Position numbers and translations under genes: made by a program. Shown here one piece after another: positions 52,019 to 60,563 of a DNA stretch of 64,000 nucleotides (position 1 is the stretch's first letter; each line of letters opens with the position of its first letter). Location of the stretch: the NCBI RefSeq assembly GCF_000682675.1, contig NZ_AWFA01000006.1:1-64000 (forward strand). Reading direction: 5' to 3'. Source of the stretch: Hyphomonas pacifica. GTDB lineage: Bacteria > Pseudomonadota > Alphaproteobacteria > Caulobacterales > Hyphomonadaceae. The notes beneath the pieces were generated by a model that searched no databases, was not told where the DNA came from, and worked only from the letters and a program-made list of their open reading frames with translations.

Positions 52019-52458
52019 GGTTTCAGCTCAAAGGCGCTCGGCAATAGCTCGGCCAGTGTCCAGCTTTCAAGGCCGCTGCCATCTGCTGCGAGGCTGAGCA
52101 CTTGGCAGTCCGGTCCGCCAAGTTCCGCAATCTTCTGGCGGCAGCCCCCACACGGCGTGAGGCCGCCCTCACCACCGATAACGAGGACCACCGAGCAGCG
52201 TTTGCCCCCGGCGGTGATCATGGCGCCCAGTGCAGACGGCTCGGCGCAGGTGCCCATAGGATAGGACGCATTCTCGACATTACAGCCCGCAAAGATACGG
52301 CCCTGCTCATCCAGCACCGCGGCCCCGACCTTGAAGCCGGAATAGGGCGCATGGGCGTTTTCTCGCGCAGCCATGGCTGCCTTTGTCAGCCGGTCCATCA
52401 GGGCGTCATCGATCTGGCGCAAAAGCGATATCCTCTGGTCAAGCACCTGCTTAAACAT
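52015..52458 (-). CDS. cdd: Cytidine deaminase
   Basis: The 147-aa enzyme deaminates cytidine to uridine. It has the zinc ligands in CNVENASYPMGTCAEPSAL (catalytic CAEP, about residues 59-77) and PCGGCRQKI (about 107-115). It is full length for the tetrameric class. It is divergent from the nucleoside hydrolase and ribokinase genes, making a small nucleoside-salvage cluster. Confidence 0.95.
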   Translation of the reverse strand: MFKQVLDQRISLLRQIDDALMDRLTKAAMAARENAHAPYSGFKVGAAVLDEQGRIFAGCNVENASYPMGTCAEPSALGAMITAGGKRCSVVLVIGGEGGLTPCGGCRQKIAELGGPDCQVLSLAADGSGLESWTLAELLPSAFELKP

Positions 52459-52511
52459 TAGGCAGGATAGCCTTGTGTATAGTTTGAAAGACTTAAGATC
52501 TGGCGACCCAT

Positions 52512-53435
52512 ATGACGAAATTACCCCTCATCATAGATTGTGATCCCGGTGTGGATGACGCCGTCATGCTGATGATGGCGCTGGCCAGTCCTGTGCTGGA
52601 TGTGCGGGCCATCACCGCCGTTGCCGGCAATGTGCCGTTGCCCCTGACCAGCCGGAATGCGCGCATGATGTGCGATCTGATGGGACGCACGGATATCCCC
52701 GTTTATGCTGGCTGTCCGCGTCCGATGGTGCGCACGCCTGTCACAGCGGAGGAGTTCCATGGCGAGAGCGGCATTGCAGGGCTCGACCCGTTCAGCCCCG
52801 AAACGCCGCTCGCGCCGGACCATGCTGTTACCGTGCTGATCGATCAATTGCGTGCCGCCGGGCCAAAGGGGCTTTCCCTGGTCGTGACCGGGCCAATGAC
52901 AAATATCGCTGCGGCCATCGTCATGGCGCCCGATATTGTCGAGAATATTGACCAGCTCATCCTGATGGCTGGGGCGGACACTGAAGGCGGAAACATCACG
53001 CCTTTCTCCGAATTCAACGTGTTCGCAGACCCGCACGCCGCCCAAATTGTGCTCAGCTCTGGCGCGTCAGCCACGCTGTTGTCACTGGATGTGACACATC
53101 AGGTGCGGGCCGTGCCGGAAAGGCTCGACGCATTCCGCGCAATACCCGGGGAGCGGGCGGCCATTCTGGTAAAGCTGCTCGAAGCGGCGAATAGGCTGGA
53201 GCAGAAATGGAAGGGCAAGAGCACGCCGATGCATGATCCCTCCACCATTGCGTGGCTGCTCGCGCGGGAGCTGTTTGACAGCAGGCCTGCCGCAGTTTCC
53301 GTGGAAACCAATGCCGGCGTCCGCTTCGGGCAGACCGAGGTGTCGCGCACACAGGATGGTCCGCACACATGGGTGACGCAGGCCGATGCGGACGGTTTCT
53401 TTGAGCTTCTGAAAAGCCTGGTGGAGGCTGCATGA
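52512..53435 (+). CDS. Inosine/uridine-preferring nucleoside hydrolase
   Basis: The 307-aa enzyme splits nucleosides into base and ribose. The N-terminal calcium and ribose motif IIDCDPGVDDAVMLM (about residues 7-21) is intact, with EFNVFADPHAA (about 161-171) and a C-terminal HDPSTIAWLL. Its stop overlaps the ribokinase start (ATGA), so the freed ribose can be phosphorylated by the next enzyme. Confidence 0.93.
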   Translation: MTKLPLIIDCDPGVDDAVMLMMALASPVLDVRAITAVAGNVPLPLTSRNARMMCDLMGRTDIPVYAGCPRPMVRTPVTAEEFHGESGIAGLDPFSPETPLAPDHAVTVLIDQLRAAGPKGLSLVVTGPMTNIAAAIVMAPDIVENIDQLILMAGADTEGGNITPFSEFNVFADPHAAQIVLSSGASATLLSLDVTHQVRAVPERLDAFRAIPGERAAILVKLLEAANRLEQKWKGKSTPMHDPSTIAWLLARELFDSRPAAVSVETNAGVRFGQTEVSRTQDGPHTWVTQADADGFFELLKSLVEAA

Positions 53436-54268
53436 TTACCGTCGTCGGATCGATTAATCTGGACATCGTCGCGACTGGCCCGAAGCTGCCGCGACCGGGA
53501 GAAACAGTGACTGGCGCAAAGCTCGCCCGCCATCCGGGCGGGAAGGGGGCCAATCAGGCACTTGCGGCCCGACGGCTCGGCGCACAGGTCCGGCTTGCCG
53601 GAGCTGTCGGCGCAGACGACATGGCGGAAGAAGCGCTCAAACTGCTTCAGGCGGGCGGCGTGGACTTGTCCGGCGTACAACATGTGAATGGCGAAACCAC
53701 CGGCGTGGCCCTGATCGCCGTCTCGGCGGATGGCGAAAACCAGATTGTCGTGTGCCCCGGCGCGAACACCGTGCTGCGCCCGTCGGACATAGAATTCCTG
53801 GACATCGAGCACATGATGGGCGTGCTGGAAGTCAGCCCGGAAACCCTGCTGGCCGCTGCCCGCAAGGCAACAGGCTTTGTCAGCCTCAACCTGGCGCCTG
53901 CCATGGATGTGCCGGACGAACTGCTGGCGGCCGCGGACCTGATCAGCGTGAATGAAACAGAGGCGGCCTTCTATGGTGGCGCCCTGCATAGGCTGGATGC
54001 CTGGATCGCCATCTCGCTCGGTTCGGAAGGCGCAACGCTGTGGCGCGGCGGCAGGGAAGTCGCGCGGGCCGAGCCACCCAAGGTGACCGTCGTGGATTCT
54101 GTCGGGGCAGGGGATACCTTCACTGCAGCGCTGACCGTTGCCCTGATTGAGGGCAAGTCACCCGAGGATGCCCTGCATTTTGCAGTCGTGGCGGGCGCGG
54201 TTGCCTGCACCAGACCCGGCGCGCAACCCAGCCTGCCAAAGCGGCTGGACCTTGATGCCTGGCTTTAG
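53432..54268 (+). CDS. rbsK: Ribokinase (PfkB family)
   Basis: The 278-aa kinase phosphorylates ribose. It shows VGSINLDIVATGP (about residues 4-16), HPGGKGANQALAARRLGA (about 30-47) and the catalytic DSVGAGDTFTAAL (about 217-229, general base Asp). It is translationally coupled to the nucleoside hydrolase gene. The ribose-5-phosphate would enter the pentose pathway. Confidence 0.93.
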   Translation: MITVVGSINLDIVATGPKLPRPGETVTGAKLARHPGGKGANQALAARRLGAQVRLAGAVGADDMAEEALKLLQAGGVDLSGVQHVNGETTGVALIAVSADGENQIVVCPGANTVLRPSDIEFLDIEHMMGVLEVSPETLLAAARKATGFVSLNLAPAMDVPDELLAAADLISVNETEAAFYGGALHRLDAWIAISLGSEGATLWRGGREVARAEPPKVTVVDSVGAGDTFTAALTVALIEGKSPEDALHFAVVAGAVACTRPGAQPSLPKRLDLDAWL

Positions 54269-54353
54269 TCGCAAGGGTTTCACATGTCAGGGAATTGACG
54301 TGACCGCCAGATAAGCCTTTCTGGCCATAGGTATGATGTTTGGAGGTGGCGCT

Positions 54354-55142
54354 ATGCTCCGTTTGATCTGCAGTGCAATCCTTGGGGTAGCCCTCGCCTT
54401 GCCGGCGGCCGCCTGGGGCAAGACCGGCCACCGTGTCGTCGCCGCCATCGCGGACGAATATCTGAGTGACGAGGCCGCCGCGGCGGTGGAAGACATTCTT
54501 GGTCCGGAGAGCATGGCAGAGGCCGCTGACTGGGCCGACTTCATGCGCTCGGACTCCTCAGACTTCTGGCGCCGCGAAGCCAATCCCTGGCACTATGTCA
54601 CCATCCCGGAAGGCGAGACCTACGCGGACATCACGCCGCCGCCAGAGGGCAATGCGATTACAGCGCTGGAGCATTTCCGTGCCATTGCCGTGGACGAGAC
54701 CCAGCCGCTGGAACAGCGCCAGTTGGCGCTCCGCTTCATCATCCACCTGGTCGGCGACCTCCAGCAGCCCCTGCACGCCGGCAACGGCACCGACCGGGGC
54801 GCAAACCTCTTCACCTGCTACTTCTTCGAAGACCTGACCAATCTGCACGAAGTCTGGGACGAATTGCTGATCAATTATGAGGAGCTGTCCTACACAGAGT
54901 GGACCGACTGGCTGACCTCCAAGATCACGGCCGAAAACATCCTCGTCTGGTCCGCCGCAACGCCCGCCGAGTGGGCAGACGAGAGCGCAGCCATCCGTGA
55001 CCAGATCTATCCGGACCACCAGATCCTGAAGTGGGAATATGTCTACCAGACTCGCCCGATCCTGCGTCAGCAGCTCTCCAAAGGCGGCGTCCGCCTCGCG
55101 GCGTATCTGAACGAGATGTTTGCGGAAGGCGCGACCGAGTAG
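54354..55142 (+). CDS. Secreted S1/P1-type nuclease
   Basis: The 262-aa protein has a signal peptide ending in PAAAWG; after cleavage the mature N-terminal tryptophan would act as a zinc ligand, as in the S1/P1 family. Zinc-ligand histidines follow in GHRVVAAIAD, NPWHYV, FIIHLVGDLQQPLHAGNGTDRGAN and NLHEVWD. It degrades single-stranded nucleic acids outside the cytoplasm. I chose the ATG at 54354 (GGAGGT 6 bases upstream) over 54333. Confidence 0.92.
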   Translation: MLRLICSAILGVALALPAAAWGKTGHRVVAAIADEYLSDEAAAAVEDILGPESMAEAADWADFMRSDSSDFWRREANPWHYVTIPEGETYADITPPPEGNAITALEHFRAIAVDETQPLEQRQLALRFIIHLVGDLQQPLHAGNGTDRGANLFTCYFFEDLTNLHEVWDELLINYEELSYTEWTDWLTSKITAENILVWSAATPAEWADESAAIRDQIYPDHQILKWEYVYQTRPILRQQLSKGGVRLAAYLNEMFAEGATE

Positions 55143-55153
55143 CCCACGCTTGT

Positions 55154-55232
55154 CATGCTTCGACTTCGCTCAGCATGAGCACTTCGGATTTTCAGCACCG
55201 TGCGAACTCATCCTGAGCGAAGTTAAGGGATG
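55154..55232. repeat. REP-like inverted repeat after the nuclease gene
   Basis: CTTCGCTCAGCATGAG (left) and CTCATCCTGAGCGAAG (right) pair with one mismatch around GCACTTCGGATTTTCAGCACCGTGC-like sequence. The CTCATCCTGAGCGAAG core is seen as a dispersed repeat in many alphaproteobacterial genomes. It may also end transcription of the convergent S1/P1 and rpoN genes. Confidence 0.65.
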
Positions 55233-55252
55233 AACGGGCCGGCCTTTTGCTC

Positions 55253-56740
55253 TTAACTCGCCCGATTAATCCGGCGGCGTTGGACGCTGGAGGGGATGTT
55301 GAGGCTTTCACGATATTTGGCGACCGTACGTCGGGCGATTTCGACGCCGTAGCCGGTCAGGATTTCCACGATCTGGTCGTCGGAGAGTACATCGTCGGCA
55401 TCTTCACCATCGATCAATTGCTTGATCCGGTAACGTACAGCCTCGGCGGAATGCGCTTCGCCGCCTCCGGTTGCCGGGATGGCGGCAGAGAAGAAGTATT
55501 TCAGCTCAAAGAGTCCGCGCGGTGTGGACATGTATTTGTTGGTCGTCACGCGGCTGACGGTCGACTCGTGCATCTCGATGGCATCCGCCACCTGTTTCAG
55601 GTTGAGCGGCCGCAAATGGGCGACGCCATGCGCAAAGAACGCGTCCTGCTGGCGGACAATCTCGCTCGCCACTTTCAGAATGGTGCGCGCGCGCTGGTCT
55701 AGGGATTTAATCAGCCATGTGGCAGACGCCGCGCATTCGGAAATAAATTCCTTCTCCTTGTCCCGCATCGGGAGCGCCGTGACTTCGGCATAATAGGCCT
55801 TGTCCATCAGGACACGGGGAAGATTGTCGGAATTCAGTTCGACGGCGAACATGCCATTCGGCAGTTCCCGGACGAACACGTCCGGCGTCACCGCGACAGA
55901 CGCATCGCTGGAGAAGCCTGATCCAGGCTTGGGCGACAGCTGGCGCAGCTCCGACATCATGTCGAGTAGGTCTTCCTTGCCGACGCCGCAGACCTCTGCG
56001 AGGCCTTTGAGGTCGTGCTTGGCGACCATTTGCAAATTCTCGACCATGGCCTCCATGGCCGGGTCATACCGGCCGCGCTCCTTCAGTTGCAGGCCGAGGC
56101 ATTCGGGAATGGAGCGTGCCATTACGCCTGTGGGGTCAAAGCCTTGGCAAACGTCCAGCACCGCTTCTATGTTCGCAACATCTGCACCGAGCGCTTCGGC
56201 TATGTCTTCAAGGTCGCCGCGCATATAGCCGCTATCATCTGTCTCATCAATCAGGCGAGCGGCGATCAGGCGATCTGCGGCAGACAGGCCGGCGAGATTC
56301 AATTGCGTGTGGAGATGTTCGTGCAGGGATACTTCGGAGCTGAGATTGGCCGTGTAGTCGAAATCCTCGCCCGAGCCGTTGCCGCCAACGCCGGACCAGT
56401 CCGCCTTGGCGGATGGGCCGCTATTGCCGGCGGGCATGGCCGCATCAGATCCGGTGCCAGGCTCGTAGACATCCTCGCCAGGCGCATCCAGTTGTTCGCG
56501 CGCTTCTCCGAGGCCGGAGGAATCGTCAAGGGACAGCTGCTCGTTTTTGCTGGAGCTATCTGTCTCATTATTGCCGCCATCAGTTTCCTCTGCCTTGTTC
56601 AGCAGGGGGTTGCGCTCGATTTCGGCTTCCACGAACTCTGTCAGTTCCTGGTTTGAGAGTTGCAACAGCTTTATCGCCTGCTGAAGCTGCGGCGTCATTA
56701 CCAGAGACTGGCCCTGGCGCATGTCGAGTGACTGTTTCAT
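55253..56740 (-). CDS. rpoN: RNA polymerase sigma-54 factor
   Basis: The 495-aa protein has the N-terminal glutamine-rich activator-interacting region (QSLVMTPQLQQAIKLLQLSNQEL), an acidic linker, core-binding and HTH regions, and the C-terminal RpoN box ARRTVAKYRES. It directs RNA polymerase to -24/-12 promoters. It follows lptB on the same strand by 22 bp, the usual order in Alphaproteobacteria. Confidence 0.97.
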   Translation of the reverse strand: MKQSLDMRQGQSLVMTPQLQQAIKLLQLSNQELTEFVEAEIERNPLLNKAEETDGGNNETDSSSKNEQLSLDDSSGLGEAREQLDAPGEDVYEPGTGSDAAMPAGNSGPSAKADWSGVGGNGSGEDFDYTANLSSEVSLHEHLHTQLNLAGLSAADRLIAARLIDETDDSGYMRGDLEDIAEALGADVANIEAVLDVCQGFDPTGVMARSIPECLGLQLKERGRYDPAMEAMVENLQMVAKHDLKGLAEVCGVGKEDLLDMMSELRQLSPKPGSGFSSDASVAVTPDVFVRELPNGMFAVELNSDNLPRVLMDKAYYAEVTALPMRDKEKEFISECAASATWLIKSLDQRARTILKVASEIVRQQDAFFAHGVAHLRPLNLKQVADAIEMHESTVSRVTTNKYMSTPRGLFELKYFFSAAIPATGGGEAHSAEAVRYRIKQLIDGEDADDVLSDDQIVEILTGYGVEIARRTVAKYRESLNIPSSVQRRRINRAS

Positions 56741-56761
56741 TCTATAAGCCCGCGCCTTTCC

Positions 56762-57496
56762 TCAAGCGGCGAACTGTTCACCCAGATAGACCCTGCGCAC
56801 TTCCTCATTCGTCAACACATCTTGCGGTGTGCCGTTGAACAGGACTTCGCCTTCATACATCACATAGGCCCGGTCCACGATCTGCAGCGTCTCACGCACC
56901 TGGTGGTCTGTGATCAGAACACCCAGGCCGCGCTGCTTCAGATAGCGGACAAGTTCGGAAATGTCGGAAATGGCGAGCGGGTCGATACCGGTGAACGGTT
57001 CATCCAGTAGCATGAAGCTCGGACGGGATGCGAGCGCGCGGGCAATTTCCACCCGGCGGCGTTCGCCCCCGGAGAGGGACGTGGCCGCCTGGCCACGTAG
57101 ATGTTCCACATGCAATTCGCTGAGCAGGCTATCGACCTGTGCCATTCGCGCTGCGCGGTCCTTTTCGACCAGTTCCGCAACGGCCAATACATTCTCTTCC
57201 ACGCTCATGCCCCGAAAGATCGAAGCTTCCTGCGGAAGATAGCCCACGCCAAGGCGTGCGCGCTGGTACATGGGCAGACGGGTCACGTCTTCACCATCAA
57301 TCGAGATCGTCCCCGAATCGGCGCCTATCAGGCCCATGATCATGTAAAAGCAGGTCGTCTTGCCGGCCCCGTTGGGTCCGAGCAGGCCGACAACTTCCCC
57401 GCGCTGAAGGCTGAGAGAGACATCGCGCACGACCTGTCGCTTGCCAAAAGACTTGGCAATATTCTGCACGACAAGACCTTCGGCCGACTCGGTCAT
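56762..57496 (-). CDS. lptB: Lipopolysaccharide export ABC ATPase LptB
   Basis: The 244-aa ATPase has Walker A LLGPNGAGKTTCF, signature LSGGERRRVEIARAL and Walker B FMLLDEPFTGID. LptB drives LPS extraction with LptF and LptG. The ATG at 57496 gives the normal length; a GTG at 57535 is less likely. It lies between lptA and rpoN on the same strand. Confidence 0.95.
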   Translation of the reverse strand: MTESAEGLVVQNIAKSFGKRQVVRDVSLSLQRGEVVGLLGPNGAGKTTCFYMIMGLIGADSGTISIDGEDVTRLPMYQRARLGVGYLPQEASIFRGMSVEENVLAVAELVEKDRAARMAQVDSLLSELHVEHLRGQAATSLSGGERRRVEIARALASRPSFMLLDEPFTGIDPLAISDISELVRYLKQRGLGVLITDHQVRETLQIVDRAYVMYEGEVLFNGTPQDVLTNEEVRRVYLGEQFAA

Positions 57497-57595
57497 CTCT
57501 ACACTACTTCCTTCATATGCCGGGATTTTTGCCACCCGAAGAAGGGCTTAATCTTACATACTTAAGATCGGCTTCACGATCCTGCTTAAATTTGT

Positions 57596-58123
57596 TCAGT
57601 TCCCGCTGGATTTGTTCTCAGGATCAATCACCATACGTGTGCGCCCATTGCCCCCATCCAGCGTGGTGCGGCGCTTGCCGACCTCTACTGTCAGCACTTC
57701 GCCCTCGGCCACATCACGTTCGCGCATCAGGGCAATATTGCCGGTCATGGTGATGGTATCTCTGGAGGCATCATAACTGCCGCGGTCGCCCTTCGCTTTC
57801 ATTTCCGGTGTGATATAGAAGACATTGCCTTCCGCCAGCATGGTCTGAATTTGGCCAAAGCCCCCACCCAGGCCGCCTGCAGAGGTTTCTTGTCCTGCGG
57901 CACGTTCGGCGAAAATCAGCGTGACAGTATCAGCGCGCAGACGGGCATCGCCCTGCTGAATGTCCACATTGCCGATCAGCAGAACCTTGCGTTCCCGCTC
58001 CAGGCTTTCGGTGCGTTCGGAGTTCAGGTAGATCGGGCCGCCTTGGGAGGAGATCTGCGCCGCAGCCGGCATGGTCAGGGCCGTCAGGGCCGAAAGGGCA
58101 ACGAGAACCTTATTGAGAGCCAT
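57596..58123 (-). CDS. lptA: Lipopolysaccharide transport periplasmic protein LptA
   Basis: The 175-aa protein has a signal peptide (MALNKVLVALSALTALTMPAAAQ) and an OstA-like beta-jellyroll that bridges LPS through the periplasm (YLNSERTESLERERKVLLIGNVDIQQGDARLRADTVTL). The ATG at 58123 is preferred since AAGGTGA precedes it. It overlaps the end of lptC. Confidence 0.9.
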   Translation of the reverse strand: MALNKVLVALSALTALTMPAAAQISSQGGPIYLNSERTESLERERKVLLIGNVDIQQGDARLRADTVTLIFAERAAGQETSAGGLGGGFGQIQTMLAEGNVFYITPEMKAKGDRGSYDASRDTITMTGNIALMRERDVAEGEVLTVEVGKRRTTLDGGNGRTRMVIDPENKSSGN

Positions 58124-58784
58124 CAGCTTCACCTTCACCTGTTACGGGCGTCTCCTTAGTTGCAGGATAGATCACCGTTTTGACATTTCCCTTGCAGACG
58201 ACGCGGTTGCCATCTTCAAGAACTTCATACGTGTCGCAACTGATATCGCCAAGAGGCCCTCTGCCTTGCAGAGGGGAGAGGCCCTCGACACGGCCTTCGC
58301 CGACAAAGACACGGGCGCCGGAGGTCATGAACGTATATCCGTTTGCGTCAGAGATTCGCACATCCTCGTAAAGTTCCAGAATGCCGGCATCGCGATCATA
58401 CATGCCTGAGGGGGCGCTGATCTCACTGCCGGTTTCATCGATCAGAACGGGATTGACCAGATCCACCAATGTGCCGGTGGCGCGGCGGCGGCGGGCGGCA
58501 TCTGCCGTGATCTGAAAGCTTTGTCCGGTTGAATCCCGCCCAGAGAAGCGTGGGTTCAGCATGGTGATGGTTTCATCCTCAGACACCTGCACAGGGGAGG
58601 TATCCTTCGCAATGGCGCTGCGGATGATGTAGCCGAGGAACAGGCCGATCGCGATGGCGGCACAGGCGGTGAAAGCCAGACGCAGATAGCGGACGCGCTG
58701 CGACCGTTGGCGCGCCTGCGCCAGGGTCAGCTGGCGGCGTGGAGCCCATAATGATGCCGGGTCGTGATGCTTTACGGCGTCCAT
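58110..58784 (-). CDS. lptC: LPS export membrane anchor LptC
   Basis: The 224-aa protein has one N-terminal membrane helix (about residues 32-54, RLAFTACAAIAIGLFLGYII) and an LptC-type periplasmic domain with ITADAARRRRATG and VFVGEGRVEGLSPLQG. It links LptBFG to LptA. It overlaps lptA and follows the RNase D gene by 89 bp. Confidence 0.88.
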   Translation of the reverse strand: MDAVKHHDPASLWAPRRQLTLAQARQRSQRVRYLRLAFTACAAIAIGLFLGYIIRSAIAKDTSPVQVSEDETITMLNPRFSGRDSTGQSFQITADAARRRRATGTLVDLVNPVLIDETGSEISAPSGMYDRDAGILELYEDVRISDANGYTFMTSGARVFVGEGRVEGLSPLQGRGPLGDISCDTYEVLEDGNRVVCKGNVKTVIYPATKETPVTGEGEADGSQ

Positions 58785-58873
58785 GCCTGCGGGGAGTGCC
58801 TGCTGTGAATTAGTCTGAACCTGTTTAGCGCCCTACACTCACTAACGAAAGCGGCGAAGGCATGACAATGCCG

Positions 58874-59488
58874 TCAGCTATGGGCGAAAATGTCTGTTTC
58901 GTCCCAGCCGGCAATGTCGAGCCGTGCGCGAATGGGCAGGAAGGCGAAACAGGCTTCGGCCAGTTCCAGTCGGCCCTCACGCTTCAGCATCTCTTCCAGC
59001 CCTGCCTTGATCCGGTGCAGGTGCAACACGTCAGAGGCTGCATATTGCAGCTGTGCATCGGTCAGTTCGTCTGCACCCCAGTCAGAGCTTTGCTGCGCCT
59101 TGGACATGTCCACGCCGGCGATTTCGCGCGCCACATCCTTCAGGCCGTGACGGTCTGTATAGGTTCGTGCCAGTTTGGAGGCAATTTTGGTGCACCAGAT
59201 CGGGCCGCAATCGACATCCATCCAACGCTTCATCATGGCCACGTCAAACCGGGCAAAGTGGAAGATCTTGAGCACATTCGGGTCGCTCAGCAGCTTCTTC
59301 AGATTCGGGCAGTCATAGTCCCGATTCAGCTGCACGAGATGCGCGCTGCCGTCTCCGGAGGAGATCTGCACGAGCGTGAGATGATCACGGCGAAGGTTCA
59401 GCCCCATCGCCTCGGTGTCGACTGCCACGACCGGACCAAAGTCCAGCCCTGCGGGCAGATCACCCTTGTGTAATTTGATGCCGTTCAT
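58874..59488 (-). CDS. Ribonuclease D-like 3'-5' exonuclease
   Basis: The 204-aa protein has the DEDD exonuclease pattern: VAVDTEAMGL (about residues 23-32, DxE), a second aspartate in FHFARFDVAMMKRW and YAASDVLHLHRI (YxxxD, about 158-169). It is a short form without HRDC domains, common in Alphaproteobacteria upstream of lptC. It probably matures tRNA ends. Confidence 0.9.
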   Translation of the reverse strand: MNGIKLHKGDLPAGLDFGPVVAVDTEAMGLNLRRDHLTLVQISSGDGSAHLVQLNRDYDCPNLKKLLSDPNVLKIFHFARFDVAMMKRWMDVDCGPIWCTKIASKLARTYTDRHGLKDVAREIAGVDMSKAQQSSDWGADELTDAQLQYAASDVLHLHRIKAGLEEMLKREGRLELAEACFAFLPIRARLDIAGWDETDIFAHS

Positions 59489-59537
59489 GGCGAGGCTGTA
59501 GCATGACAGGCGTTAAGGGCAAGTGTCCGGAGTGACT

Positions 59538-60011
59538 TCAGGCTGGTCCCTGTTCGCGATGTGCAGTCTGAAGCGCGGTGTCGAGTGCCGAGAGGAAGCG
59601 CGAGCGGTCTGTCTTGGAGAAGGGGGCCGGTCCGCGGCTAATGCCGTCGCCTAGGCCTGCACGCAGATCGGCATGGATCGCGCGAACTGCAATGGCCGGT
59701 CCGATTGAGGCGTCCGTAAAGGGTTTGCCAGTTGGCGATAGAACTCGCGCGCCCGCCTTCAGACAGCGGTCGGCGAGCAGGATGTCCGCCGTGATCACGA
59801 TGCTGGACGTATTGGCCTCTTCGGCGATCCAGTCATCTGCAGCATCGAAACTGTCGGTTACCATTTTGCGCGAAATCAGCGCGTGCCCGGGAATGCGCAT
59901 ATAGGAATTGGCGACGATCACAACCGGCGCCTTGTGACGCAAGGCCACCTTATAGATCTCATCCTTGACCGGGCAGGCATCGGCATCAACCAGGATGCGG
60001 ATATCCGTCAT
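59538..60011 (-). CDS. YaiI/YqxD family protein (DUF188)
   Basis: The 157-aa protein matches DUF188: RILVDADACPVKDEIYKVA (about residues 5-23), SYMRIPGHALISRKMVTDSFDAADDWI, and ITADILLADRCLKAGA. The aspartates resemble a PIN-like nuclease site, but the function is unproved. It overlaps the GNAT gene by 4 bp. Confidence 0.92.
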   Translation of the reverse strand: MTDIRILVDADACPVKDEIYKVALRHKAPVVIVANSYMRIPGHALISRKMVTDSFDAADDWIAEEANTSSIVITADILLADRCLKAGARVLSPTGKPFTDASIGPAIAVRAIHADLRAGLGDGISRGPAPFSKTDRSRFLSALDTALQTAHREQGPA

Positions 60012-60472
60012 GCTTGGGCTCGCAATTTGTGGATCAGGCAGGGCAGTGTTCTGCCTGGAATGGGGCTCGGTTCTGTCTTCTCGATGAGAACCGCGCCCAT
60101 ATGCTCGTAAAAGCCTGCGGCCTGCGGGTCAGAGACAATCAGCAAATCTTCTGCGCCATTCTCCTGCGCCGTGCGACAGGCCCAGACATACATCATCTTG
60201 CCTGTGCCTTCTCCCAGCCGGTTCGGTGCCACATAGAGTTTCTTCACCTGGGCGAGCGTGTCTGTGTTCATGGAGAGCTGCACCATGCCTGCCACACCGC
60301 GCTTGTCCTCGGCCACCATCAGAGCGTCGGTTTCCAGTTCCTCTGGCTTCAGGGTCAGGTCTTGCCGGAAGGTGTTCAGCATCTTGCCGTCATAGCCCCA
60401 ACTGGCTTGGGATCTGAGGCACATGTCTGACAGGCCGGGCAACTCTTCCGGTGTGGGGGCTCTCAGGATCAT
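60008..60472 (-). CDS. GNAT-family N-acetyltransferase
   Basis: The 154-aa protein has the acetyl-CoA site pattern VKKLYVAPNRLGEGTGKMMYVWA (about residues 74-96) with a C-terminal DPQAAGFYEHMGAVLIE. The substrate cannot be predicted. It is in one operon with the DUF188 gene and divergent from the polymerase gene. Confidence 0.9.
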   Translation of the reverse strand: MILRAPTPEELPGLSDMCLRSQASWGYDGKMLNTFRQDLTLKPEELETDALMVAEDKRGVAGMVQLSMNTDTLAQVKKLYVAPNRLGEGTGKMMYVWACRTAQENGAEDLLIVSDPQAAGFYEHMGAVLIEKTEPSPIPGRTLPCLIHKLRAQA

Positions 60473-60524
60473 GTTCAGTGTCCTTTCAGGGCGGAGGTGG
60501 ATGCTTGACTCATAGTGCTAAAAT

Positions 60525-60539
60525 GTTCTCATTGTGTTC
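60525..60539. promoter_or_regulatory. LexA (SOS) box
   Basis: GTTC-TCATTGT-GTTC is a perfect match to the alphaproteobacterial LexA operator GTTC-N7-GTTC. It lies 25 bp upstream of the Y-family polymerase start, so the gene should be SOS-induced. Confidence 0.85.
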
Positions 60540-60563
60540 TAGTTATGTTTTCTGGTTACCAGC

